Positions 33,565 through 42,781 of a stretch of DNA of 64,000 nucleotides are shown here, in pieces. The notes below the pieces were generated by a model, which did no database searches, was not told the DNA's origin, and worked only from the letters and a program-made list of their open reading frames with translations. The DNA lies in contig NZ_FOFB01000018.1 in NCBI RefSeq assembly GCF_900110645.1, forward strand, positions 62,001 to 126,000. Direction: 5' to 3'. Position numbers and translations under genes: made by a program. The first letter of the stretch is position 1. The number at the start of each line of letters is the position of its first letter. Source of the DNA: Neolewinella agarilytica (GTDB taxonomy: Bacteria > Bacteroidota > Bacteroidia > Chitinophagales > Saprospiraceae).

Positions 33565-34944
33565 ATGAAACTCAATTTTCTCTACCTCTTTTTTGCTACC
33601 GCTTTACTTTTGGTATCCGCCTGTACAGAACCCATCACTGTAGGATCTGATTTACTGGAGGAAGACCGGGCTACGCTGGGGCAAATTACTGATCTGACGT
33701 TCACCACGAAAGTAGTGGAAGACGACAGCTTGCTGGCGTTTGACTTTGTCGATAACCTGACCCTCGGTACGCTTACTTTCGGACAGCTAACCGACGATGT
33801 TTTCGGGCAGTGGAAACATGGCATCTACATCGTCCCGACCCTGCGTCGTAATACGGCGGATGGCCAGATTGCCCGGCCTGCCTTTGCTGACGACCCCAGC
33901 GTAATGGTGGATTCTGTAGTGCTTATTCTTCCCCTTGATACTCTTGCAGGGCTCTACGGAACCAATAACACTTTTGAGTACAGGCTTAAAGGCTTAGGAG
34001 GAACGATCGTTGATCAACTTCGCAATTACTATTCCAATGATCGCCTGACGGTTGACTTTAACGATTTAAACCGGGACAATTCTTTCACGGCGGTACCCGA
34101 GGCGACGCTGGTATACGATACTTTGATTGGTGGCGGAGATTCTCTGCCTCACGTTAGAATTGCCTTTGACGATCAGTTCCTGACGGAACTCAACCAAACA
34201 CCAGCCTCAACCTTCGACAGCGACACCGCCTTCTGGCAGTTTTTGTCCGGAATGTTTCTGGAACCAACGGCTGAATCCGGAAGTCTGCTCCCGATCAAAT
34301 TTCAGCGAACGGGTGAAGTTTCCCGGGCCGAGATGTATTTTTTCTATCCTGACACTTCCGATCAGTCGCCTACTTTTTACCGGGCACCGCTGTCTTTATG
34401 GCTGCCCAGCTACCAAAAGAACTATGCCGGCTCGGTGGCCGGAGACAAGCTTCGTACCGGGATAGACAATGAACAGGCGCTGATTGCCGGCCAGGCCGGC
34501 CTGCTGACGGAAATTAATTTCCCCAACCTTACGGACTTAGAAAACACCGTTATCAACCAGGCGGAGCTTACCTTCTATGTAGATGAGATAGAAGGATACG
34601 ATTACGACACCTACCCCATCTCGACCTTTGTGGCCTTATACTATCTGGATAACGATGGTAACCTGACTCCTATTCAGGACCGTCAAAGATTGGGTAACCC
34701 TAACTCCAGTGCTGCCGTCCGGCAGTTCCTCGGTGGAGATCCCCAAACGGATGACGATGGAAACATCTTCTTCCAACCCCGGATTTCCGTTCATATGCAG
34801 CAAATGGTGGATGGTGTTGTCCCTTCCACTATATACCTGAGGGTAGTCCCCATTGACCAGGATCCTTCTCGTGTAATTCTACGAGGCCCGGCAGCAAGTG
34901 TACGTCCGGCTACTGTTAAAGTTACCTACACCAATCTTGATTAA
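33565..34944 (+). CDS. DUF4270 domain-containing lipoprotein
   Basis: 459 aa. The chosen ATG gives a lipoprotein signal (LLVSAC, Cys about 18); the longer open frame upstream reads through the MITE-like element and is rejected. The mature part matches DUF4270: TEPITVGSDLLEEDRATLGQITDLTFTTKVVEDDSL, LGTLTFGQLTDDVFGQ, and a C-terminal IYLRVVPIDQDPSRVILRGP. DUF4270 proteins are Bacteroidota envelope lipoproteins of unknown role, typically encoded between the starch synthase-like gene and glmS as here. Confidence 0.88.
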   Translation: MKLNFLYLFFATALLLVSACTEPITVGSDLLEEDRATLGQITDLTFTTKVVEDDSLLAFDFVDNLTLGTLTFGQLTDDVFGQWKHGIYIVPTLRRNTADGQIARPAFADDPSVMVDSVVLILPLDTLAGLYGTNNTFEYRLKGLGGTIVDQLRNYYSNDRLTVDFNDLNRDNSFTAVPEATLVYDTLIGGGDSLPHVRIAFDDQFLTELNQTPASTFDSDTAFWQFLSGMFLEPTAESGSLLPIKFQRTGEVSRAEMYFFYPDTSDQSPTFYRAPLSLWLPSYQKNYAGSVAGDKLRTGIDNEQALIAGQAGLLTEINFPNLTDLENTVINQAELTFYVDEIEGYDYDTYPISTFVALYYLDNDGNLTPIQDRQRLGNPNSSAAVRQFLGGDPQTDDDGNIFFQPRISVHMQQMVDGVVPSTIYLRVVPIDQDPSRVILRGPAASVRPATVKVTYTNLD

Positions 34945-35050
34945 GAGCGAGCCTGTTCTTTTCAGCAAACTAAGGATCAACCTATAGCGTTACTTCTCGG
35001 GGTCTCCTCCGTCGTACTATGAAATAAAAGACCATCCTAAAGACTTTACT

Positions 35051-36889
35051 ATGTGTGGAATCGTAGGCTACCTTGGCCATCGTCAAGCTGACGAATTAAT
35101 CATTAAGGGCCTTGAACGGCTTGAATACCGTGGGTATGACAGTGCTGGCATTGCTATCATTAATGGCTCCCTTACTGTTCATAAGAAAGCTGGAAAGGTT
35201 AAGGCACTACGTAAGCTCATCAAAAATACGGATACCAGCGGCACCGTTGGTATCGGCCACACCCGCTGGGCGACCCACGGAGAGCCTAATGACACCAATG
35301 CTCACCCCCATACGGGCGAAAACAGTCGCTTAGCTCTCGTGCACAACGGCATTATTGAAAATTATGCCGTTCTTAAAAATGCTCTAATTGCTGAGGGTCA
35401 TTCCTTTCTTAGTGACACGGATACTGAGGTGCTCGTTCACCTGATTGAACAAATACAGCAGGAAGGGAATCTTTCACTCGAAGAAGCCGTTCGCCTGGCA
35501 CTAACCCGAGTGGAAGGAGCCTACGCTATTGCTGTCATCGACCGGGAGAACCCGGACATCATGGTTGGCGCCCGTAAGGCCAGCCCACTGGTTGTAGGCA
35601 TTGGCAAGGATGAATTTTTTATCGGGTCAGATGCGTCTCCCTTTCTGGACAGCACCAAAAAGGTCGTCTATCTTGACGACAATCAGGTGGCTTCCATTTC
35701 GTTGAAAAATGGTCTTCAAATCCGAAATACTGATAATGAGGAGCAACCGCCCTTTATTCAGGAACTGGACATGCAGATCGAAGCCCTCGAAAAAGAAGGT
35801 TACGATCACTTTATGCTCAAGGAAATCTACGAGCAACCGAAAACTATTCTGGACGCTATGCGCGGCAGAATTAACAGTAAAGACAGCCGGGTAGCTCTCC
35901 GTGGCATCGAAGAATATGCTAATCGCTTTGTGCGGGCCGACCGGATTATCATCGTTGCCTGTGGCACTAGCTATCACTCCGGTCTTATCGGTGAATATCT
36001 GATCGAAGACCTTGCCCGGATTCCCGTTGAGGTAGAATACGCCAGTGAGTTCCGGTACCGTAATCCTATCCTGAGTGAACGGGACATCGTTATCGCTCTC
36101 AGTCAAAGTGGAGAAACGGCCGACACGATGGCAGCGCTTGAACTCGCACAGAGAAAAGGAGCGATGATCTACGGCATTGTCAACTCGGTAGGCTCCAGCA
36201 TCGCACGACTGACCGATGCTGGCAGTTACATCCACGCAGGCCCCGAAATTGGTGTTGCCAGTACTAAAGCCTTCACCGGCCAGGTAACGGTTCTTTCTTT
36301 GCTGGCCCTTACCCTGGCGCGCAAGCTCAGCACCATCAGTAATACTTATTTCCAGCGCTTAGTGAGTGAACTGGAGCTCATCCCCGGCAAGGTGGAAGAA
36401 GCTCTGAAAGCTAACGATCACATCAAATACATTGCCGGTGAGATCAAAGATCATCACAATGCACTGTACCTCGGGCGTGGATACAACTTCCCCGTTGCAC
36501 TGGAAGGAGCCCTGAAACTTAAAGAAATCAGCTACATCCACGCAGAAGGTTACCCGGCTGCGGAGATGAAGCACGGCCCCATCGCCCTGATTGATGAGAA
36601 TATGCCCGTCATCGTGGTAGCTACCAACAAGAGCGCCTACGAAAAAATCGTCAGTAACGTACAGGAAGTCATTGCCCGCAAAGGCCGTGTCATCGCGGTG
36701 GTGAATCAGGGTGAAGAAGCTATTAGTAATATAGCCGATCACGTTATTGAAATTCCTGACACAGAAGAGCCCTTCAGCCCCTTATTGTCGGTTATCCCCC
36801 TTCAACTTCTCAGCTACCATATCGCCGTAGAGTTGGGAAGAAACGTTGATCAGCCCCGCAACCTCGCCAAGTCCGTAACGGTAGAGTAA
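35051..36889 (+). CDS. glmS: Glucosamine-fructose-6-phosphate aminotransferase (isomerizing)
   Basis: 612 aa, the usual length. Cys2 (MCGIVGY) is the N-terminal glutaminase nucleophile; GHTRWATHG and NGIIEN follow. The linker leads to two SIS sugar-isomerase domains with ACGTSYHSG, SQSGETADTM and the C-terminal KSVTVE tail that closes the active site. It makes glucosamine-6-phosphate for peptidoglycan and other amino sugars. It follows the DUF4270 gene by 106 bp. No glmS ribozyme-like leader was recognised in the upstream 100 bp. Confidence 0.97.
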   Translation: MCGIVGYLGHRQADELIIKGLERLEYRGYDSAGIAIINGSLTVHKKAGKVKALRKLIKNTDTSGTVGIGHTRWATHGEPNDTNAHPHTGENSRLALVHNGIIENYAVLKNALIAEGHSFLSDTDTEVLVHLIEQIQQEGNLSLEEAVRLALTRVEGAYAIAVIDRENPDIMVGARKASPLVVGIGKDEFFIGSDASPFLDSTKKVVYLDDNQVASISLKNGLQIRNTDNEEQPPFIQELDMQIEALEKEGYDHFMLKEIYEQPKTILDAMRGRINSKDSRVALRGIEEYANRFVRADRIIIVACGTSYHSGLIGEYLIEDLARIPVEVEYASEFRYRNPILSERDIVIALSQSGETADTMAALELAQRKGAMIYGIVNSVGSSIARLTDAGSYIHAGPEIGVASTKAFTGQVTVLSLLALTLARKLSTISNTYFQRLVSELELIPGKVEEALKANDHIKYIAGEIKDHHNALYLGRGYNFPVALEGALKLKEISYIHAEGYPAAEMKHGPIALIDENMPVIVVATNKSAYEKIVSNVQEVIARKGRVIAVVNQGEEAISNIADHVIEIPDTEEPFSPLLSVIPLQLLSYHIAVELGRNVDQPRNLAKSVTVE

Positions 36890-36901
36890 ACCCGCTGTTT
36901 T

Positions 36902-36935
36902 TTGAATAATCACAGCACTCGCTATTTTAATTTTG
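36902..36935 (+). promoter_or_regulatory. Candidate promoter of the DUF4290 gene
   Basis: A -33-type TTG (36902-36904) and TAATTTTG (36928-36935, matches TAnnTTTG) are spaced by 23 bp. If used, the leader would be about 155 nt and would contain two CGGTTTTCG repeats and a GCGTC-TAAAAAAG-GACGC hairpin near 37030. Confidence 0.45.
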
Positions 36936-37095
36936 TGGCAGCTATCTTAGCGCGCCCTTTAAAAGAGTGAACACCTCGAGGAAAGCCGACCTAAATACGG
37001 TTTTCGCCAATAAGCGTTAGCGTCTAAAAAAGGACGCCGCGAATGTTTACAAGAAAACCCGGCCCCGGCTCGGTTTTCGTCCAAAAATACTAACC

Positions 37096-37779
37096 ATGGA
37101 ATGGGATATCGCCTATAATACCACGCAGGATGAACTCGTCATCAGTGAATACGGCCGTAACGTTCAGGAACTCTTACGCAATGCCAATAGCGTGGAGGAT
37201 GATACCGAGCGGCAGGCCTATGTAGAACGGGTCATTAAGCTGATGTTACAGATGGATCCGGGGATTAAGACCCAGGAGAACTATCAGGAACGGCTTTGGC
37301 GTCATGCCTTTTTAATTGCCGGCGAACCACTCAGAGTTACGATTCCCGAAGGGATCAGCCTGGACAAGGAAACCGAGGTAGAACAGCTCGAGCGCCTGCC
37401 CTACCCTGATCAGACCAAGTCCCGTATGCGGCACTACGGTCAAAATGTGCAGCAGTTAATCAAGTCTGCTATTGCGCTGGAAGACGGTCCGGAAAAAGAT
37501 CAGGCAACTTACGCCGCAGCTTATTACATGAAGGTTGCCCTCAGCTCCTGGAACCAGGGCAAGTTCGTCAATGAAGAAATGATTCGTAAGGACCTGTACG
37601 AGATGAGTGATAAACAACTCGTCTTGCTCCCCGATGTTAAAATCGGAGTTCCCGGCCCTAACCAGCCTGCACAACACGACAACCTTCGTAAGAAAAAGAA
37701 AAAGAAGAAGAATAACCGCCCTAAGCAGAACAACTACGCCAACAAGAGTCGTAACAGCCGGAGTAAGCGGCGGCGGTAA
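37096..37779 (+). CDS. DUF4290 domain-containing protein
   Basis: 227 aa. Matches DUF4290, a Bacteroidota family: MEWDIAYNTTQDELVISEYGRNVQELL at the start, QENYQERLWRHAFLIA, then a second helical part with RHYGQNVQQLIKSAIALEDGPEKD, a repeat of the first (EYGRNVQELL...). A long basic tail from about residue 196 (runs of Lys, then Asn/Arg/Ser) suggests nucleic-acid or membrane-surface contact. Function unknown; in relatives it often lies near murA. Here it follows glmS, another amino-sugar gene. Confidence 0.88.
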   Translation: MEWDIAYNTTQDELVISEYGRNVQELLRNANSVEDDTERQAYVERVIKLMLQMDPGIKTQENYQERLWRHAFLIAGEPLRVTIPEGISLDKETEVEQLERLPYPDQTKSRMRHYGQNVQQLIKSAIALEDGPEKDQATYAAAYYMKVALSSWNQGKFVNEEMIRKDLYEMSDKQLVLLPDVKIGVPGPNQPAQHDNLRKKKKKKKNNRPKQNNYANKSRNSRSKRRR

Positions 37780-37793
37780 CTTCCCCTTTTGCT

Positions 37794-38642
37794 CTAGGTG
37801 ATCTTCTTCATGCACTCCTCCAGGGCCTCCCGCCAATGGCGGGGAGGGCCGGCATACGCTGCAATCTTTTGCGTATCCAATACGCTGTAAGACGGGCGCT
37901 TCGCCGGGGTTGGATATTGCTCCGTGCGGATAGGTTTTAAGTGACAATCGATTCCCGCTTTCTCGAAAATTGCGTGCGCAAAATCGTACCAGGAAGCCAC
38001 ACCGCTATTCGCAAAATTATAAATACCCGAAGGCGCTTCGCTGGCGGCAAGGGACAGTGCTGCCGCAGCAAGATCGGCGGCATAGGTAGGTGAGCCAACC
38101 TGATCGGCTACGATACTCAGGCTTTCCCTCTCCTGCCCTAAACGCATCATGGTCCGGAGGAAATTATGGCCGTACTCCGCATAAACCCAGCTGGTTCGAA
38201 TAATCCAGGCATCAGGGTTGTGTCGCATGATCTCATTCTCTCCTTCCAGTTTCGTGCGGGCATACACACTGGTTCCCAGTGTACGGTCTGACTCCCTCAG
38301 CGGGCGGTTGTATCCGTCGTCGTACACATAATCCGTAGAAAAGTGAACAAAGCCAACACCTCGTTGATGGCAGGCTGCCGCCAGGCGGGCAGCACCTTCT
38401 ACATTTACCTCTCGGGCTTTATCCGGCTCGCTTTCCGCCCGATCCACTGCCGTATAAGCGGCAGCATTAAAGCAGATATCAGGCTTAGCCTCAGCAAAGG
38501 CCGCCCGTAAATCCTCTGGTTTGGTCAGATCAAGTGCTGAGCGGTTATAGGCAAATATGCGCAGCTCTTTACTCGCCCGGGCAGCACCAATAAGTTTCTG
38601 CCCGAGTTGACCGCCGGCACCGCAGATCATGATTCTTTTCAT
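37794..38642 (-). CDS. rfbD: dTDP-4-dehydrorhamnose reductase
   Basis: 282 aa. Short-chain dehydrogenase fold: GAGGQLGQ nucleotide-binding loop (about 8-15), FNAAAYTAVDRAE, HFSTDYVYDDG and the catalytic YARTKLEGE (Tyr-x3-Lys); GSPTYAADLA follows. It reduces dTDP-4-keto-L-rhamnose to dTDP-L-rhamnose for surface polysaccharides. No rfbABC genes are adjacent, so it is an isolated copy. It converges with the DUF4290 gene and diverges from the nuclease-helicase gene. Confidence 0.9.
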   Translation of the reverse strand: MKRIMICGAGGQLGQKLIGAARASKELRIFAYNRSALDLTKPEDLRAAFAEAKPDICFNAAAYTAVDRAESEPDKAREVNVEGAARLAAACHQRGVGFVHFSTDYVYDDGYNRPLRESDRTLGTSVYARTKLEGENEIMRHNPDAWIIRTSWVYAEYGHNFLRTMMRLGQERESLSIVADQVGSPTYAADLAAAALSLAASEAPSGIYNFANSGVASWYDFAHAIFEKAGIDCHLKPIRTEQYPTPAKRPSYSVLDTQKIAAYAGPPRHWREALEECMKKIT

Positions 38643-38732
38643 CTGTAGCGAAGATAGGTTTAAGCCGGACTTCGTGAGCTTTTGTTTGTCGGATTTTGGT
38701 CAGCTTTTCGGGTGCAGGCATTTCAGCAGGCT

Positions 38733-38753
38733 CGGCGCGGTCCGCAGGTGCAG
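38733..38753 (-). repeat. CACCTGCG element, 21-bp variant
   Basis: The minus strand reads CTGCACCTGCGGACCGCGCCG, with one extra base in the centre. It lies 91 bp upstream of rfbD in that gene's orientation. Confidence 0.75.
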
Positions 38754-38805
38754 GGGATTGGTTGAGGGGCAGGGTGTAAAACAATGCAGGTCATATCGAA
38801 CTAAA

Positions 38806-41800
38806 ATGTCTTTACCTTCGCCACTGATGACTGAAGACCAACGTAACGATGCCTTCCGTAAATACTTCTACCGTAAGCTGAATCGCCTTCGGGATAACGA
38901 AGATTACACCCCGCAGGAACGCTGCCTGGCACTCCGGCGCTTCCTGCTGGAGCTCTTTGAGCGAGCGACGGAGAAAGACCAATTGCATTTCAGTACTAAC
39001 TTCTCCCGGATTAGCTACGCGGCGCACAAGTTCGGCATTCCGGCTACGCATATTCATCAGGAGCGGCGCTTCCGCAGCCGCCGCCTCTCCCGGCTCTCCG
39101 CGGAAGACATTGACAAGCAGCTCACCACCGGCTATCGCCTGGCTACGGAACTCACCCGCGCCCTCTTCGGCGGCGCAGTGCCCGAAGACTGGGTGAGCTA
39201 CCTGACCCTTCCCTACCCTTTCCCCTACGTTAAACCGGAAGTAAAAGACCGTTTTGCCCGCCTGCGTGTCCTCGCCGTGGAAATTGAGCCGGAAGAAGAA
39301 CTGCTCTACGTCCGGGAAGAAGCCCGCCCCGAAAGCGTATACAGTATCCCCTTTGGTGCGGAGGAGGTGAATAACCCGTTCGTCGCTCAGGCACTCGCCA
39401 TTGTTCGAAAAATCAGCGGACTCCCCGTTCTGCTCAACTTAATTAATGCCGAGTTGCGGAGCGACGGGCATCTGCACCCCGCCCAGATCGTCGTACAGCC
39501 GGATTACCTGATCGACGTAACCGCCGTAGCGGAAAGCTTTGAATCGGACAAGAGCTATCAGCCCTGGAGCAATATGGCCCGTAAGCTGGTGCCCATGCGA
39601 ACGGCTCTGCCCCTCGTACGGGGTAATCTCGTCAATTACTTTCTTGACCGGCTGGTGGAAAAGCCCGACGTTACCTTCAAAGAACTACTAGCTAACATTT
39701 TCCAGACCCAGCCACTAGCTCTTTGCCTCTTCGAAGACCGGGAAATTACGGACCTGATTGCCCAGTTGAAGCACCACTTCGTCAGCCTGCAAAAGTTCGT
39801 TAATCAGGAATTGGCGCGCATTGACGTCAACCGGGAGTCCATTCTTCTGGAGCCCTCTTTCCTGAGCCCAACCTACGGTGTGCAGGGCCGACTGGACTTG
39901 CTGCAAGCAGGCGCCACCAAAGCAGACCCAACGACTATTGTCGAGCTAAAAACCAGTAAATACTGGAAGCCGAACAAGCACGGCATCAACCAGACGAACT
40001 ACATACAAACTTTGCTCTACGATCTGATGATCAACGAGGCACTGGGTGAAGGAGCCAACGTACGGTCCTACATTCTGTACAGCAACGACTTTGAAAACGG
40101 GCTCAAATATGCTCCGCCGGAATATCAGCAAAAGCTGGAAGCCATTGCCGCAAGAAACCAGCTACTGGGCGTTGAACTCCTGATCGGGAAACTCGGCGTG
40201 GAGGCCGGGAAAGACCTTGCCAAAGAGACCGATGCCCTGATCAGCCGGCTGAACCCGGCCAAAATCCCCAGCCTGGGAACTTTTTCCCGACGGGACCACG
40301 AAAAAGTACTCGACGTCTACGGAAAACTCAATGAGCTGGAGCGGCGGTACTTTGGAGCTTTCCTCGGCTTCACGGCCCGGGAACAGCAACTCTCCAAAAC
40401 CGGTGAACAGCGGCTGGAGAGTATCAATGGGCTGGCCAGCCTCTGGCTGGAGGAACGGGAAGACAAGATCGAACGCTTTGAGCTGCTCGACGGGCTAACC
40501 TACGCTGCCTACGACCCCGAGACGGCCATCCTCACCCTGGCCCGTCCGGCGGAGGACGACCGGTTGGTCAAGTTTCGGCAGGGAGACATCATTGCTCTTT
40601 ACGCAACTGCCGAAGAGGCCGCCCGGCCGCAGGACGCCATCCGCTCTCAGATTCTGAAATCGACCATCATCGAGATCAGCCCAAGCCAGGTACGGCTGCG
40701 GCTACGCAGCCAGCAACTCAATGATGCAGCCTTCCGCAGGAGCGGCTTCTGGAGCATTGAAAAAGACGTACTGGACAGTAGCTTCCGCCACCACTACCAG
40801 GGCCTGCTTACCTGGGCATCGGCTCCCGTAGAGCTACGCCGCCAATGGCTGGGCCAACGCCCTCCGGGGCAGGCTCCGCCGCTCACATCAAGCATTGCCG
40901 ACGGTCTCACCGAAGAGCAAAACCGCATCCTGCAGACGATCATCACTGCGCCAGATTACTTCCTCCTCTGGGGCCCGCCCGGCACGGGAAAGACGAGCCA
41001 GATGCTGCACCACCTCGTAAGGCACTTGCTGGACAACAGCCAGGAAAGTCTCCTGCTCGTCGCCTACACTAACCGGGCGGTAGACGAAATCTGCGAAAGC
41101 ATCGAACGGATCGTTACGCCGGAGGGGGAGTCTTTTACTAACTACCTGCGCATTGGTAGTCGCTACGGGGTATCCCCTCGCTTTGAGGAAAGGCTGCTGC
41201 AGGTGCAGAGCCAAAAGATCAATAAACGGGCGGAATTGCGGGCATTGATCCAGCGTACCCGCATCATCGTCAGTACCGTGGCGAGTGTGGGGGGTAAGAG
41301 TGAGCTGTTTCAGCTCAAGCAGTTTGACCGGATCATTGTGGATGAGGCCAGCCAGATCCTCGAACCGTTGCTGGCGGGCCTGCTACCGCGTGCCCCGAGG
41401 GCCTTACTCATCGGTGATCACCGGCAGTTACCTGCCGTAGTGCAGCAACGCCCTGCGGAGACGAAAGTATCCGACGAAGCGCTGATCGACATCGGGCTGA
41501 AGGACCTGGCGACCAGCCTCTTCGAACGCCTGTTCCTCACGGCCCAGCGCAAAGGCTGGACCTGGGCCTACGACCAACTCCGCCACCAGGGGCGGATGCA
41601 CGAAGACATTATGGCCTTTCCGGCCAGGCACTTCTACGACGGGCAACTGGAAATTTTACCGGAGAACATTCCTCACCACCAAACTCAGCTCCAGAAACTC
41701 CCCCCCGCACCTGCGGCCGCGCCCCTGACCACTCGTCTCGGCAGCCATCGCCTCCTCTTCCTCGAAACCCCACCCGACCACCGCAACGCCGACCCCAAGG

Positions 41801-42213
41801 TGAACGGACACGAAGCGGAGCTGATGATTCAACTCATCGCTGGCTTCACCGAACTATATGCAGATACCGAGCGCCCCATCGCCCCGGGAGACATCGGCAT
41901 CATTACCCCCTACCGGGCGCAGATTGCGCACATCCGCCGGCACCTTCACGATGCAGGCCTCGCCGCCGAAAATTATATGGTGGACACCGTGGAGCGCTAC
42001 CAGGGAGGTGCCAAACGCATCGTACTCATATCTCTTTGCACCAACGAAGACGCGCAGATCCAGATGCTCTCTCAGGTCAGTGAAGAAGGGGTGGACCGCA
42101 AGCTGAACGTAGCCATGACCCGGGCACGGGAGCACCTCGTGATCGTCGGCTGCCCGGAAATTCTGCGGCAGAGTATGGTGTATGGGGAATTGCTGGATTT
42201 TATTGGGGAATAG
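38806..42213 (+). CDS. Dna2-like PD-(D/E)XK nuclease and SF1 helicase fusion
   Basis: 1135 aa from the ATG at 38806 (the frame upstream is not coding-like). The N-terminal third is unrecognised. About 355-400 is a RecB/Dna2-type nuclease: GVQGRLDLL and IVELKTSK (GxxD...ExK), then QTLLYDLM (QxxxY-like). About 705-1130 is a superfamily 1 helicase: WGPPGTGKTS (Walker A, about 722), VDEASQ (Walker B, about 845), GDHRQLP, and VAMTRAREHLVIVG (motif VI). The nuclease-then-helicase order is that of Dna2, but the four Fe-S cysteines of Dna2 are not seen. It probably acts in DNA repair or end processing. A CACCTGCG element is read in frame as PAPAAAP near residue 969. Confidence 0.85.
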   Translation: MSLPSPLMTEDQRNDAFRKYFYRKLNRLRDNEDYTPQERCLALRRFLLELFERATEKDQLHFSTNFSRISYAAHKFGIPATHIHQERRFRSRRLSRLSAEDIDKQLTTGYRLATELTRALFGGAVPEDWVSYLTLPYPFPYVKPEVKDRFARLRVLAVEIEPEEELLYVREEARPESVYSIPFGAEEVNNPFVAQALAIVRKISGLPVLLNLINAELRSDGHLHPAQIVVQPDYLIDVTAVAESFESDKSYQPWSNMARKLVPMRTALPLVRGNLVNYFLDRLVEKPDVTFKELLANIFQTQPLALCLFEDREITDLIAQLKHHFVSLQKFVNQELARIDVNRESILLEPSFLSPTYGVQGRLDLLQAGATKADPTTIVELKTSKYWKPNKHGINQTNYIQTLLYDLMINEALGEGANVRSYILYSNDFENGLKYAPPEYQQKLEAIAARNQLLGVELLIGKLGVEAGKDLAKETDALISRLNPAKIPSLGTFSRRDHEKVLDVYGKLNELERRYFGAFLGFTAREQQLSKTGEQRLESINGLASLWLEEREDKIERFELLDGLTYAAYDPETAILTLARPAEDDRLVKFRQGDIIALYATAEEAARPQDAIRSQILKSTIIEISPSQVRLRLRSQQLNDAAFRRSGFWSIEKDVLDSSFRHHYQGLLTWASAPVELRRQWLGQRPPGQAPPLTSSIADGLTEEQNRILQTIITAPDYFLLWGPPGTGKTSQMLHHLVRHLLDNSQESLLLVAYTNRAVDEICESIERIVTPEGESFTNYLRIGSRYGVSPRFEERLLQVQSQKINKRAELRALIQRTRIIVSTVASVGGKSELFQLKQFDRIIVDEASQILEPLLAGLLPRAPRALLIGDHRQLPAVVQQRPAETKVSDEALIDIGLKDLATSLFERLFLTAQRKGWTWAYDQLRHQGRMHEDIMAFPARHFYDGQLEILPENIPHHQTQLQKLPPAPAAAPLTTRLGSHRLLFLETPPDHRNADPKVNGHEAELMIQLIAGFTELYADTERPIAPGDIGIITPYRAQIAHIRRHLHDAGLAAENYMVDTVERYQGGAKRIVLISLCTNEDAQIQMLSQVSEEGVDRKLNVAMTRAREHLVIVGCPEILRQSMVYGELLDFIGE
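41705..41724 (+). repeat. CACCTGCG element inside the nuclease-helicase gene
   Basis: CCGCACCTGCGGCCGCGCCC; all but the first two bases match the consensus. It is read as PAPAAAP in a linker between helicase motifs. Confidence 0.85.
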
Positions 42214-42214
42214 T

Positions 42215-42335
42215 ATTTTGGTTCTTTGGTTCTTTGGTTCTTTAGTTCTTTGGTTCTTTGGTGTTTTGGTCCTTTGGTCCTTTGGGGCTGCCGCATATTG
42301 GAGGCGTTGGGAGGCTGCTGCGCAGCGAGGGGGTC
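42215..42335. repeat. GGTTCTTT minisatellite and GCTGCTGCGCAGCG mosaic
   Basis: Right after the nuclease-helicase stop come about eight degenerate GGTTCTTT units (to about 42284), then GGGGCTGCCGCATATTGGAGGCGTTGGGAGG and GCTGCTGCGCAGCGAGG. The first parts resemble 16150-16221; the last resembles units at 6307 and 48121. Confidence 0.85.
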
Positions 42336-42385
42336 CACGCCGAGGAGGAAAACGGGAAGGCGCTCTGACTCCTTGAGTTATTCAA

Positions 42386-42781
42386 CTACATCCCGGCAGC
42401 CAGATAAAACACCACCGTCATATAGGTCCAGAAGCCAACTGCCACCACGTGAATGAAGGTCTCAAATCGTTTTCCCCGCCACAGCTTTGGGGAGTAAACG
42501 AAAAACTGAAAAACCAGTCGAAGGGCCCAGAAAACCGACAGGCCAAGACAGATTTTGCGGCCTAATGGTGTAGTGGTTAGTTCTTCTGCAGAAGTGAAAC
42601 ACAGCAGGCCAATCGCAAACACTGTGATGGCGATAAAAATCATGTGGGTCTGCATCATCTGCCGGTTCATCAGGCTGAGGGGCTTCAGGTCCCGCTTCCA
42701 GTCGAGGTGCCCCGGAATAAACACGTGAAGCAAGGACAGGAATAGTAACAACCCACCAATAATTTTAAGATGTAGCAGCAT
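42386..42781 (-). CDS. Four-helix membrane protein
   Basis: 131 aa with four hydrophobic segments (about 3-20, 45-63, 73-92, 108-128). HVFIPGHLDWKRDL after helix 1, MQTHMIFIAITVFAIGLL in helix 2 and a His/Phe-rich last helix are the visible features. The family is not recognised with certainty. It is the last gene of a four-gene minus-strand run (DoxX-like, DUF2071, methyltransferase, this protein) and overlaps the methyltransferase stop by 17 bp, so it is very likely co-translated with it. Confidence 0.75.
   Translation of the reverse strand: MLLHLKIIGGLLLFLSLLHVFIPGHLDWKRDLKPLSLMNRQMMQTHMIFIAITVFAIGLLCFTSAEELTTTPLGRKICLGLSVFWALRLVFQFFVYSPKLWRGKRFETFIHVVAVGFWTYMTVVFYLAAGM

Noticed and set aside
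41196-41216. GCTGCTGCAGGTGCAGAGCC in the nuclease-helicase gene as a further CACCTGCG copy
   Set aside because: It lacks GCG...CGC and reads as normal helicase sequence (LLQVQSQ).
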